Below, piece by piece: positions 53,106 through 61,600 of a DNA stretch of 64,000 nucleotides; the first letter of the stretch is position 1, and the number at the start of each line of letters is the position of its first letter. Location of the stretch: contig NZ_CP073318.1 in assembly GCF_018263855.1 (NCBI RefSeq), forward strand, positions 1,798,001-1,862,000. Direction: 5' to 3'. The stretch comes from Kutzneria sp. CA-103260. GTDB taxonomy: Bacteria; Actinomycetota; Actinomycetes; Mycobacteriales; Pseudonocardiaceae. The notes under the pieces are model-generated. The model had not been told where the DNA came from. It did not search any database and was given only the letters and a program-made list of their open reading frames with translations. Both the position numbers and the translations under genes were made by a program.

Positions 53106-54407
53106 TACTCCAGCCGTTGTTCGTGATCCGTGACTGATGGCGGCTGCTTGCCGTCGGTAGTGGCTGGCCTGGGCACGGGCTTGGTGCCGACGACGCCACC
53201 GGGACCATTTCAGGGCGTGGGCAGCGGTCCGGACGGGGGCGATGGCAGCGGTGAATAGTCGCCGAATCTCGTTGCGGGCAATGGGATCAGTTCCTCGATG
53301 GTGTCGACAGCTGCCCTGGTCTGGCTGGCGGTCATGACCGACAGGAAGGCGCGGGCGAGCATGGCCAGAACGGTCCAGCGGTGCCAGGACCGCCAGCAGC
53401 GGACCTGGTGCTCGTCGAGGCCGGCCAGATCCTTGCTCGACTGGAAGGACTCCTCGACCCGCCAGCGGGTCCCGGCGACGGCCACGAGTGCGGCCAGGGC
53501 CACGTCGGTCGCGGCGTACGCGCGGTAGAACGCCAGGGGCAGCGGCAGGGTCGATGGTTTGGATCAAGGCCCAGTCGTAGAGCCGTTGGCCCTTGGCTCC
53601 GGCGCCGGCCGAGCGGCGCTGCCAGGCCGCGCTGGGTAGCCGGACGGCCAGTTCGACGGCCTTGCGGATCCCGATCCCGGTGGTGATCCGGTGGTCCTTC
53701 GCGACCGCCAGGACGTAGCCGACCCCGGCGTTGACCAGGTCCGTCCGCAGCCGCGGGTCGTTGCCGTAGACCTCATCACCGGTGGCCCACCGGGCCGGCA
53801 CACCGGCCGCCAACGCCGCTGCGACCATCCGCCGGGCCAGTACTGGCTTGGTCGCGAACTCCACCTCAGCCGGGACCCCGGCCGCCCGCATCCGGGCCGA
53901 GTCAGCCGTCCAGCACTTGGGCAGGTAGAGGGCCCGGTCGATGAATGCGTAGCCGCGAGCCGTGGCGTAGGTCAGGTAGACCGCGACCTGGCTGTTCTCG
54001 ATCCGCCCCGCGGTGCCGGTGTACTGCCGCTGCACCCCGACCGTGTGGCTGCCCTTCTTCAGGTCGCCCGTCTCGTCAAAGACCGGCACCCCGTCGGGAT
54101 CACCGAGGTGTTCCACGACGTAGTCCCGCAGGTCATCCCGGACAGCCTCGGCGTCCCAGCAGGCCCGGCCCAACAGGTGCTGCATCCCGTCCGGGCCGGC
54201 CTCACCGGCGTGCTCGGCAATCGACCAGCACGTCGTGCGGCCCAGCCCGGCCAGCAGCCGATCAACATCTACGCTGTGATCAACGGCCATCGCTCGGTCT
54301 TCTTCGGTCCACACAACCAAGATCCTCGAGCGGTGGCCGCCCTACGTCCTGGACCGACACACCAAGATCGCGCCGTCAGTTACTGATCACGAACTACGGC
54401 TGGAGTA
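53106..54407. mobile_element. IS701-family insertion sequence with CTAG duplication
   Basis: About 1302 bp. Inverted ends: left TACTCCAGCCGTTGTTCGTG (53106-53125), right (reverse complement, 54407 downward) TACTCCAGCCGTAGTTCGTG; over 36 bases they differ at only about four. CTAG precedes the left end (53102-53105) and follows the right end (54408-54411), which is the usual 4-bp YTAR target duplication of IS701. The transposase inside is frameshifted, so the copy is probably inactive. Confidence 0.88.
53140..54320 (-). pseudogene. IS701-family transposase, frameshifted
   Basis: The minus-strand frame from ATG 54320 reads GTTCWSIAEHAGEAGPDG-type start and continues through the first Asp (VPVFDETGDLKKG), second Asp (ATGDEVYGNDPRLR) up to RLYDWALIQTID (about 53560). 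It then loses the frame; the expected following part appears in another frame as LAFYRAYAATDVALAALVAV and RWRVEESFQSSKDLAGLDEH (third catalytic Glu) to about 53290. A further shift returns to the first frame (ARNEIRRLFTAAIAPVRTAA). About 20-30 residues appear deleted at the first break. At least two frame changes mean no full protein is made. Confidence 0.85.
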
Positions 54408-55544
54408 CTAGCTGGCTGTCGCCCAGCCGAACTCCGGTGCCCCGTCGTTGATCGTCACCGACCAATCGCTGTGGTGAATCAGTCGATGATGCTGCCCGCA
54501 GAGCAGGACAAGGTTGTCGATGCTGGTGGGTCCGCCGTCGGCCCAATGGACAACGTGGTGTGCGTGGCATTGTCGTGGTCTTCGATGGCATCCCGGAAAG
54601 GCGCATCCCCGGTCGCGGATGATCAACGCCCGGCGGATCTGCGTCGGGATCGTCCGGGTGGCGCGCCCGATGTCCAGGGGCTGGGACTGGGCACCCAGGA
54701 CCACGCGCAGAACGGTGCTGTCGCAGCCGATGCGGCGGGCGGAGGCGGCGTTGATCGGCCCGGATCCGTCCATGTCGGCCGTGCCGCGCTGGGCCAGGAA
54801 ATCGGCCAGGGGCATGGTCAGCGCGAGGTGGGGCTTCTCGCCGCCTTCGTCGGGCAGGCTGTCGCTGCCGGCGGCGAGGTCGATGATCTCGGCGAGGGCA
54901 TCCCCGTGGCGTTGCGCGGTGGTGCGGGTGTCGTCGGCGGAGGTGGGCTTGGCCAGTGGGCTGAGCATCGCTTCCAGCTGTGCTCCGCTTTCCGGGTCGA
55001 GCTTGCCCCGGAAGACCATGGAGCCGTCGCGCCGGTTGGTGTAGTGGAACTCGCGGTCGGGTTCGGCCAGGTCGGGGTCGTCGGGTTCTTTGCCGTCCTG
55101 GTCGAGCAGTTGCAGAATCCGCTGTCCAAGCATTCGAAGCGCCGCCCCGTCGAAGACGCGCGCCTTGTCCAGCAGTTCTGCCTCGACCTTGTCCCGGTCA
55201 GGTTCCGGTGCCTCGGCCAGTGTCTTGTCCAGCACGGTCAGGTGCTGCTTGCTGAGCACCCCCGCCCGCGCCGCGTCGTGGATGCCTTGGCGGCGGAACA
55301 GCAACGCGTGCCGCAGCAGATCCCGCGCCTCCGCCCGGGTGATCTTCCACCGCGCCGCCAGATCCGCCACCAGCGCCCGCTGGTCGTCCTTGCCCCGCGC
55401 CGTGCGGTCCCACAGCTCGCCGACCAGCTCGACCTGCCGCACGTACTCGGCGCGCAGTCGGTCCTGGCTCTGCTGGCCGGCGGCCCACAGCGATCCCTCG
55501 TCCATGCGCCACCACTGGGCGTCGGCGGTCAGGGTCGCTTCCAT
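54408..55544 (-). CDS. DUF222-HNH endonuclease-like protein
   Basis: A 378-aa DUF222 protein. It has an N-terminal helical DUF222 part (RTARGKDDQRALVADLAARW) and C-terminal HNH motif CAFPGCHRRPRQCHAHHVVH, WADGGPTSIDNLVLLCGQHH. The protein ends WATAS with the stop TAG formed by the CTAG of the IS end. If CTAG is a target duplication, the stop existed before insertion, so the gene is intact. These proteins are numerous in actinomycetes and are thought to be mobile or nuclease genes; function of this one is unknown. Confidence 0.9.
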   Translation of the reverse strand: MEATLTADAQWWRMDEGSLWAAGQQSQDRLRAEYVRQVELVGELWDRTARGKDDQRALVADLAARWKITRAEARDLLRHALLFRRQGIHDAARAGVLSKQHLTVLDKTLAEAPEPDRDKVEAELLDKARVFDGAALRMLGQRILQLLDQDGKEPDDPDLAEPDREFHYTNRRDGSMVFRGKLDPESGAQLEAMLSPLAKPTSADDTRTTAQRHGDALAEIIDLAAGSDSLPDEGGEKPHLALTMPLADFLAQRGTADMDGSGPINAASARRIGCDSTVLRVVLGAQSQPLDIGRATRTIPTQIRRALIIRDRGCAFPGCHRRPRQCHAHHVVHWADGGPTSIDNLVLLCGQHHRLIHHSDWSVTINDGAPEFGWATAS

Positions 55545-56160
55545 GCCCCCGATTCTACCGTCCTAATGTGATCGATTCCTGTTGTGGGGCAAGGATTACC
55601 TGTGTGGGTGACAAAACCAGGCAAGCGCTTTCCAAGCTGGCAGTAGCGGGGCGGTGGCGGTGCGGCGACGACGATGCTTGGTGGGGCGAGCAGGGCGTGG
55701 GGCGTTGCGGGGTAAGGGGATTGGCCGGCGGGCAGCCAGGGTAGGGGGTCGGAAACTGGCGGGCGGGGCCGGGAGCCAGGCCTAGGGCCAGTGACTAGGA
55801 GCCGACGACTGACGGAATGGCATACCGGCCAACGGCAACTGCGCGGTGTGGACGCCCGAGCCACAACCTCACCTGGCCAACGGCAACTGCGCGGTGCGGA
55901 CGCCCGAACCACACCCCACCCCCGCCACCCCGCCCCACGGCAAGACAACCACCCGAGCCTGCCCCCACCCCAGTCCACAGCCCTCCCTAAACCCAACCCC
56001 ACACCCAAACCGCCGGCAAACCACCCAACCCCACCACCCACCCGACCCAAGCGAACTTGCCAACTGTCCACGCAGGCCCGCAACGCCCCACCCACCACCC
56101 ATCGACCGGCAACTGCGCGGTGCGGACGCCCGAGCCGCTGAAACACGGATTACGCGACCG
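55545..56160. other. Non-coding gap with repeats and C-rich tract
   Basis: 617 bases between the endonuclease and the MBL gene. Both neighbours are on the minus strand. It contains three copies of a 28-bp direct repeat (55827-55864, 55875-55912 and 56107-56136) and a 140-base C-rich, G-poor stretch (55910-56050). A leftward frame of 205 codons (55529-56146) crosses it but is Gly/Arg/Trp-rich with internal repetition and no domain; I judge it not a gene. Confidence 0.6.
55827..56136. repeat. Three direct repeats, CGGCAACTGCGCGGTG-unit
   Basis: The unit GGCAACTGCGCGGTGNGGAC followed by GCCCGA occurs three times: 55834, 55882 and 56108 (approximate starts). Copies 1 and 2 are only 10 bases apart after a longer shared GGCCAAC lead; copy 3 is about 195 bases away. 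Spacing is irregular and there are only three copies, so it is not a CRISPR array. It may be an intergenic mobile repeat family. Confidence 0.75.
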
Positions 56161-56958
56161 TCACGAACCCAGTTCCTGGGCCCGGCGCAGCAACTCCGGG
56201 TCGTGGCCGTTGACGAGGATCAGGTCGGGGTCGGACGCCTGCCACAGGGCGGCCAACTGCCGGTGGTTGCCCTGCACCTTGCGCCAGTCGTGGGCGACCA
56301 TGCGTTCCAGGGCGGCGAGGCCGAGGGGAGTGCGGCCGGCGCGGGTGATCTGGTGGCGGTGGAAGAAGGCGTCGCCGACGTGGAGGACCCAGTGGGTGCC
56401 GGCGTCGACGGCTACAGCCGCGTGACCACGGGAATGCCCAGAAAGGGGAATGAGCACGATGCCAGGGGCGATGGCGGAGAGCTCAGTAGCGCCGGCGAAA
56501 CCGCGCCACGCATGGTCAGTGGGGGAGTGCTCCACCAGGATCGGGGAGTGATCACGGTGGGACGCAAGGTATCGGCCGCGTTCGACGGCGGTGGAGGGGT
56601 GTAGGGCGGCGCGGTTTTCGGCGGAGGTGAGGTGGACCTGGGCCCAGGGGAAGTCGGCCAGCCCGCCGGTGTGGTCGCCGTCGAAGTGGGTGAGCACGAT
56701 GTGCCGAACATCGTTGGGGTCGAAGCCCAACTGCCGGACCTGGTTGACGGCGGCTTCGGCGGGGGAGAAGGCGGGGCGGATGTAGAAGCGGGCGGGACCG
56801 ACGCGGCCGGCGGGGTCGGCGACGTCGCGCAGACCGACGCCGGAGTCGACGAGCACGAGGCCGGATGGGGTCTCGACCAGCAGGACGTGGCAGACGATGC
56901 CGCCGGGCGTGGCCAGGGGCCGCATGGTGCCGCAGTTGAGGTGGTGGACCTTGTGCAC
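56161..56958 (-). CDS. Metallo-beta-lactamase fold hydrolase
   Basis: A 265-aa MBL protein. It has metal motif VLTHFDGDHTGGLADF (HxDxDH type), then PLSGHSRGHAAVAVDAG and VLHVGDAFFH, and a C-terminal His (VNGHDPELL). Members of this class are lactonases, quorum quenchers or glyoxalase-like enzymes; the short loops do not fix the substrate. I start at GTG 56958, since GAGG lies upstream and the preceding SnoaL-like gene ends at 56961; the longer frame through 57519 is not the protein. Translation is likely coupled to the preceding gene. Confidence 0.85.
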   Translation of the reverse strand: MHKVHHLNCGTMRPLATPGGIVCHVLLVETPSGLVLVDSGVGLRDVADPAGRVGPARFYIRPAFSPAEAAVNQVRQLGFDPNDVRHIVLTHFDGDHTGGLADFPWAQVHLTSAENRAALHPSTAVERGRYLASHRDHSPILVEHSPTDHAWRGFAGATELSAIAPGIVLIPLSGHSRGHAAVAVDAGTHWVLHVGDAFFHRHQITRAGRTPLGLAALERMVAHDWRKVQGNHRQLAALWQASDPDLILVNGHDPELLRRAQELGS

Positions 56959-56960
56959 GG

Positions 56961-57519
56961 TCAGGCCTCGAGATCGGGGGCGACGGTGTTGGTCAGGCGG
57001 GGGTCCGGTGCGCCGCCGGACATGGCGAGGGCGCCGGCGACGGCTCGGCCGAGGGTGAGCAGGTCGGCGGGGTTGCGCTTGTCCAGGCCGGCGACGAGCT
57101 GTTTGAGGATGGTGAGCTGGTCGAAGTAGATGCGCTCGGTGACCAGGTTCTCGTCGGCGTCGAAGACGAAGTACGCGGTCATCCGGGTGCGGTGCCTGGA
57201 GCCGGTGGGCGGGATCTTGCCGAGCGGCCCGCGGTGGGTGCCGGTCAGCCAGAACTCGACGATCACGGCGTCGTGCGCGTGGCGCAGCGCGATGATCTCG
57301 TGGTCCTGGTCGGGGAAGGCGACCCGGGTGTCGTGGTAGTAGCCCCGCACCTCGCTGTCGCCGTCGTGCACGGTCATCTGGGCGATCAGCTCGTAGTGGG
57401 GATGCGGGAACGTCGCGAGGGTGGCGTCCCAGTCCTGCCGGACCTCGTCGTGGAAGTGGTCGAGCACGAGCTTCTCGCGGGCGCGCAGGACATCCTCGGG
57501 CGGCAGGGCGAAGCGACAC
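56961..57519 (-). CDS. SnoaL/NTF2-like protein, with apparent frameshift near its start
   Basis: The NTF2-like protein (LDHFHDEVRQDWDATLATFP, FDADENLVTERIYFDQLTIL, end LTNTVAPDLEA) reads in a frame open from GTG 57467. Family-like residues extend upstream in the same frame (LPPEDVLRAREK) but there is no start codon there. An AAGGAG site with GTG 57519 lies just upstream in a different frame; removing one T near 57512 would join them (MSLALPPEDVLRAREK). So either a one-base error or a real frame change hits codon 3. SnoaL-like folds bind or cyclise small hydrophobic compounds; with the MBL gene it forms an operon. Confidence 0.75.
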
Positions 57520-57535
57520 GGCCAGGCTCCTTTTT

Positions 57536-57580
57536 ATCCACGGTGTGGGTTATGGCCGACGGTATACCCACGCTGTGGAT
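57536..57580. promoter_or_regulatory. Operator dyad between MBL operon and TetR gene
   Basis: ATCCACGGTGTGGGTTAT (57536-57553) and GTATACCCACGCTGTGGAT (57562-57580) are imperfect inverted repeats (ATCCAC, GTGGGT cores match). The region touches the minus-strand ribosome site (57527-57532) and is 32 nt upstream of ATG 57612. It is a likely binding site of the adjacent TetR protein, controlling both directions. Confidence 0.7.
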
Positions 57581-57611
57581 TTCATCAAGCCGGTCCGGCA
57601 TGATGCGGGCC

Positions 57612-58286
57612 ATGACCACCAGCACCGGACGCCGGGGGCGGCCGCCGAAGGGGGAGAGCCAGCTCTCCCGCGACGCCATCGTCCGGGCGACCCTGCGGGT
57701 GATCGACGAGGACGGCGTCACCGCGGTGAGCATGCGCGCCGTCGGACGGGTGCTCGGGGTGGACGCCAAGAGCCTCTACAACCACGTTGACGGCAAGGAC
57801 GGCCTGCTCGACGCCGTCGCCGAACACCTGCTCGGGGCCATCGCGCTGCCGGAGCGCACTGGGGACCTGAGGACGGACCTGAAGGCGATCGCCTACGCCT
57901 TCCGTGAGCCGGCGCTGGCGCACCCGGAGGCTGCGTCCCTGGTTCTCACCCGACAGCTCGGCTCGCTGGAGGCGCTCGCGCCGGTCGAGGCGGTGCTGGC
58001 CGTGCTGTGTGACGCGGGCTGCCCGGCCGAGGAGTCGGTGCGCCTGCTCCGAGTGCTCGTCGCAACCATTGTCGGCGCGCTGCTCCGTGAAGTCAGCGCC
58101 GGGCCGACCTTCGGCACCGCGGATGCCGATGGAATCGCGCAGCGCCGAGCGGTTTTGGCGGGCAGTGGTCTTCCGGCGGTGGCCGCCGCCGCCGATCATC
58201 TCGCCCGATTTGACGGCGCTGTCGAGTATGAGTTCGCGGTAGAGCTCGCATTGGACGCGCTCCTCGCCCGGCTCGGCATCGCGTAA
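57612..58286 (+). CDS. TetR-family regulator (AcrR-type)
   Basis: A 224-aa TetR protein, with an N-terminal Gly/Arg stretch (GRRGRPPKGESQLSRDAIVR) and HTH in VSMRAVGRVLGVDAKSLYNH, VDGKDGLLDAVAEH. A TetR C-terminal domain of the C11 type follows (LLRVLVATIVGALLREVSAG). I use ATG 57612; two ATGs at 57600 and 57603 would add 3-4 residues. It is divergent from the MBL/SnoaL operon with the dyad between. It ends 369 bp before the Pls-type gene. Confidence 0.9.
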   Translation: MTTSTGRRGRPPKGESQLSRDAIVRATLRVIDEDGVTAVSMRAVGRVLGVDAKSLYNHVDGKDGLLDAVAEHLLGAIALPERTGDLRTDLKAIAYAFREPALAHPEAASLVLTRQLGSLEALAPVEAVLAVLCDAGCPAEESVRLLRVLVATIVGALLREVSAGPTFGTADADGIAQRRAVLAGSGLPAVAAAADHLARFDGAVEYEFAVELALDALLARLGIA

Positions 58287-58655
58287 AGCGGATATGAGCA
58301 ATCCTTGGGATTTTTCCGAAGTGGACTAAGTCGGCCCGCGATACCGGTTGGACCGGGTGACCGGAAGCCTGTGAACCTGGGAGTTCGCTGGCAATTTCAC
58401 TGACGTGAACCTTGTTCGTGTTTGTCGGGACCCCTTGACGTGTCAACAATCGGGGTCTCGTAAATATGTGAATAGGGGTCGTCAACTGTCAAAATCTGCT
58501 GAGTGTTAATGGCATGTGTCGAAACATTGCCGACTTATCACGTGCTAGAAACCTAAGACGTGGGTCGAGCGCGCACGTCTGAGGGGTCGTCGGAATCCGA
58601 CATTTCGGTTCATGGTCGACGCGGCACATATAAGGGGCGTTCTGGAGGGCTTTCC
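58287..58655. other. Long leader of the Pls-type gene
   Basis: 369 bases without a gene. AT-rich relative to the surroundings. It has a hairpin GACCCC/GGGGTC (58429-58457) that encloses TTGAC-GT-GTCAA (58435-58446), and GTCAACTGTCAA further on (about 58481-58492). It should hold the promoter of the Pls-type gene and binding sites for a regulator; I could not assign a clear -10/-35 pair. Confidence 0.45.
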
Positions 58656-61600
58656 GTGCTCGTGAACCTGTCGTCGACAACGGAAGTCGCGCCGCCGCGG
58701 ACCGGTGTTCCTCAGGTTCGAAGACTCCACCAGATCGTCGAGCGGACTTTGGGCCGGACGCCCGACGCCATCGCGCTCGAGGCCGGCGGCGTCGCCCTGA
58801 CCTACTCGGAACTGGACCGAAGAGCCAACCAGCTGGCGCACCACTTACGTGACAGAGGCGTGCGCAGCGGCTCGCGTACCGCGATCCTGCTGCACCGCAG
58901 CGTCGAGACCTACGTCAGCCTGCTCGCCATCGGCAAGGCCGGCGCGGCCTTCGTGCCGATCGACCCGGCCTCGCCGCCGGACCGGATCGCCTACATCGCC
59001 GAGGACTCCGCCGTCGACCTGCTGCTGACCGCCGGCGACCTGACGGCCCGCACGACCGAGCTGGCCTGCCCGGTGCTCGATCTCACCGCCCAGGCCGACG
59101 CGGTGGACGACGAGCCCACCGCCCGGCCGGACCTCGCCGAGGACGACGTGCTCGATCCCGACCCGAGCGCGTACGTGATCTACACCTCCGGCTCCAGCGG
59201 CCGGCCCAAGGGCGTCGAAGTGGCCCAGTCCAGCATCTGCAACTTCCTGGACGTGGTGCCCTCCGTCTACGACGTGCGGCCGACCGACCGCGTCTACCAG
59301 GGCATGACGATCTCCTTCGACTTCTCCATCGAGGAGATCTGGCCCACCTGGGCGGTCGGCGCGACGCTGGTCGCGGGCCCCAGCGACTCGCGGCGGCTCG
59401 GCGCCGAACTGGCCGACTTCCTGGAGGAGTCGGGCATCACCGTCCTCTACTGCGTGCCCACGCTGCTGGCCACCATTCCGCGCGAGTTACCGCTGGTACG
59501 CAACCTGTTGGTCGGCGGCGAGGCCTGCCCTCGGCAGTTGGTCGAGCGCTGGAGCCGGCCAGGCCGGCGCATCCTCAACACCTACGGCCCGACCGAGGCC
59601 ACCGTCACCGCGACCTGGTGCGATTTGATGCCCGGCCGCCCGGTCACCATCGGTGTGCCGCTGCCGACGTACTCCACGGTGCTGCTGGACGACGACCTCC
59701 AGCCCGTGCCCGACGGCGAGGTCGGCGAGATCTGCATTGGCGGTCCCGGCGTGGCCAAGGGCTATGTCGGACGGCCGGAACTGACGGCCGACAAGTTCAT
59801 CCGGCATCCCCTGGCCCCGGCCGGCAGCCGGCTCTACCGCACCGGCGACCTGGGCCGGATGACCGACGACGGCGAGATCGAGTACCTGGGCCGGGCCGAC
59901 TCCGAGGTCAAGATCCGGGGGCATCGGGTCGACCTCGGCGAGATCGAGAGCGTGCTGCTGGAGGACCCGGCCATTCCCGAGGCCGCCACGGCGATGGTCG
60001 CGGTCTCGCCCAGCGCCACCGAGCTCGTGGCCTACGTCGTGCCCGGCCCGGACTGCGCGGAGCCGGAGGACGCGCTGCACCGGCGGCTGCGCGACAAGCT
60101 TCGGGACCGGTTGCCGGCCTACATGGTGCCGGCCTACTTCGTCTCGCTGAGCGGCCTGCCGATGATGCCCAGCGGCAAAGTCGACCGGAAACAGTTGCCA
60201 GCGCCCCACAGCGGCCGCCTGGCTGGGGACGGGCCGGTCGTCGGGCCCGAGACGGACGCCGAGCGACTGGTGGCCGAGGTGTGGGCGGAGGCGTTCGGCC
60301 TCGACCCGGCTGAGTTGTCCGTGACCGCGGACTTCTTCACCGAGCTCGGCGGCCACTCGCTGCTCGCCGCCACGGTCGTTTCCCGTTTACGCCAACAGGA
60401 ATTCGGGGCCGGCGTGGCCCTGCGCGACCTGTACGACAATCCGACCGCGCGCAGCCTGGCCGCTCACTTGAGCACCGCCACCGCCCCCGCGCCGCGCCCG
60501 GTGCAGCCCCGGTACGAGCCACTGCGCCACGGCTGGCGCCGCAGCGCCGCCGGGGCGGTCCAGCTGGTGATCATCTACGCGCTGATGCTGGTGATCACCC
60601 TGCCGGTGGCCTACGTCTACACCCAGAACAACGGTGAGGTCTCGATGGAGGTGCTGGTCCAGCTCCTCGTCGCGATCCTGGTCAGCTACCTCGGCGTGCG
60701 CTGGCTGGTGCCGCTGGTCGTCGTCGGCCCGCTGTCGCTGGGCATCAAGCCGGGCCGCTACCGGCTGTGGGGCCTGACCTATCTGCGGCTGTGGACGCTG
60801 GACATGCTGCTGGGCATCGGACCGATGCCGGTGGTGTCCGGCTCCGGCCTGATGCCGATCTACCTGCGTGCGCTCGGGGCCAAGGTCGGCTCGCGGGCCA
60901 TCATCGCCAGCAGCTCGATCTCGCTGCCGGCCCTGGTCGAGATCGGCCGGGACGCCGCGATCGGCTACGGCGCGGTGGTGCGGCCCTGGCGGGTCGAGGA
61001 CGGCTGGGTCACGGTCGGTCGGATCACCATCGGCGCCGGGGCGTTCGTCGGCGCCAACGCCGTGCTGGAACCGGGCTCGACGGTCGGCGCTGAGGCCGCG
61101 CTGGCCGATCAGTCGCTGCTGGGCCGGGGCGAGTCGGTGCCGGCCGGGGAACGCTGGGCCGGCTCGCCGTCCCAGCCGGTCGAGGCGCTAACCCCGGCCG
61201 TGGAGACCATGGTGCGCAGCAAGACGCCGCTGCCCGGCTGGCGTCCGCAGCAGATCCTGATGACCCTGCTGGGCATCGGCGTGCTCGAAGTCGGGGCGAT
61301 CTGCCTGATCCTGCCCAGCGTGGGCCTGGTGTGGTGGGCACTGCTGGAGTGGGGCGTGCTCGCCGGCGTCGCCGCGACGGTGCTGGCCGGCCCGGTCTTC
61401 GTGATCACCGTCTGCATCGTGGTTGCCTTGGGGCGTAACGCAGTGCTGCCGCACACGCCGGTCGGGGTGTACCCGGTTCGCTCCGTGCTCGGGGTGCGCA
61501 AATGGGTCGCCGACAAGCTGCTCGAATTCAGCCTTACGTTCACCAATTCGCTGTACGCGACCCTGTACACCGGGCCCTGGCTGCGTTGTCTCGGCGCGAA

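Noticed and set aside
55827..56136. CRISPR array
   Set aside because: Only three repeat copies with 10 and about 195 bases between; no spacers of even length and no cas genes.
55529..56146. 205-codon frame across the repeat gap
   Set aside because: Gly/Arg/Trp-rich, contains the repeat units as repeated residues, no homology and no convincing start.
57192..57611. N-terminal extension of the TetR gene in frame upstream of 57612
   Set aside because: It lies antisense to the SnoaL-like gene and through the operator; TetR homology starts at GRRGRPPK.
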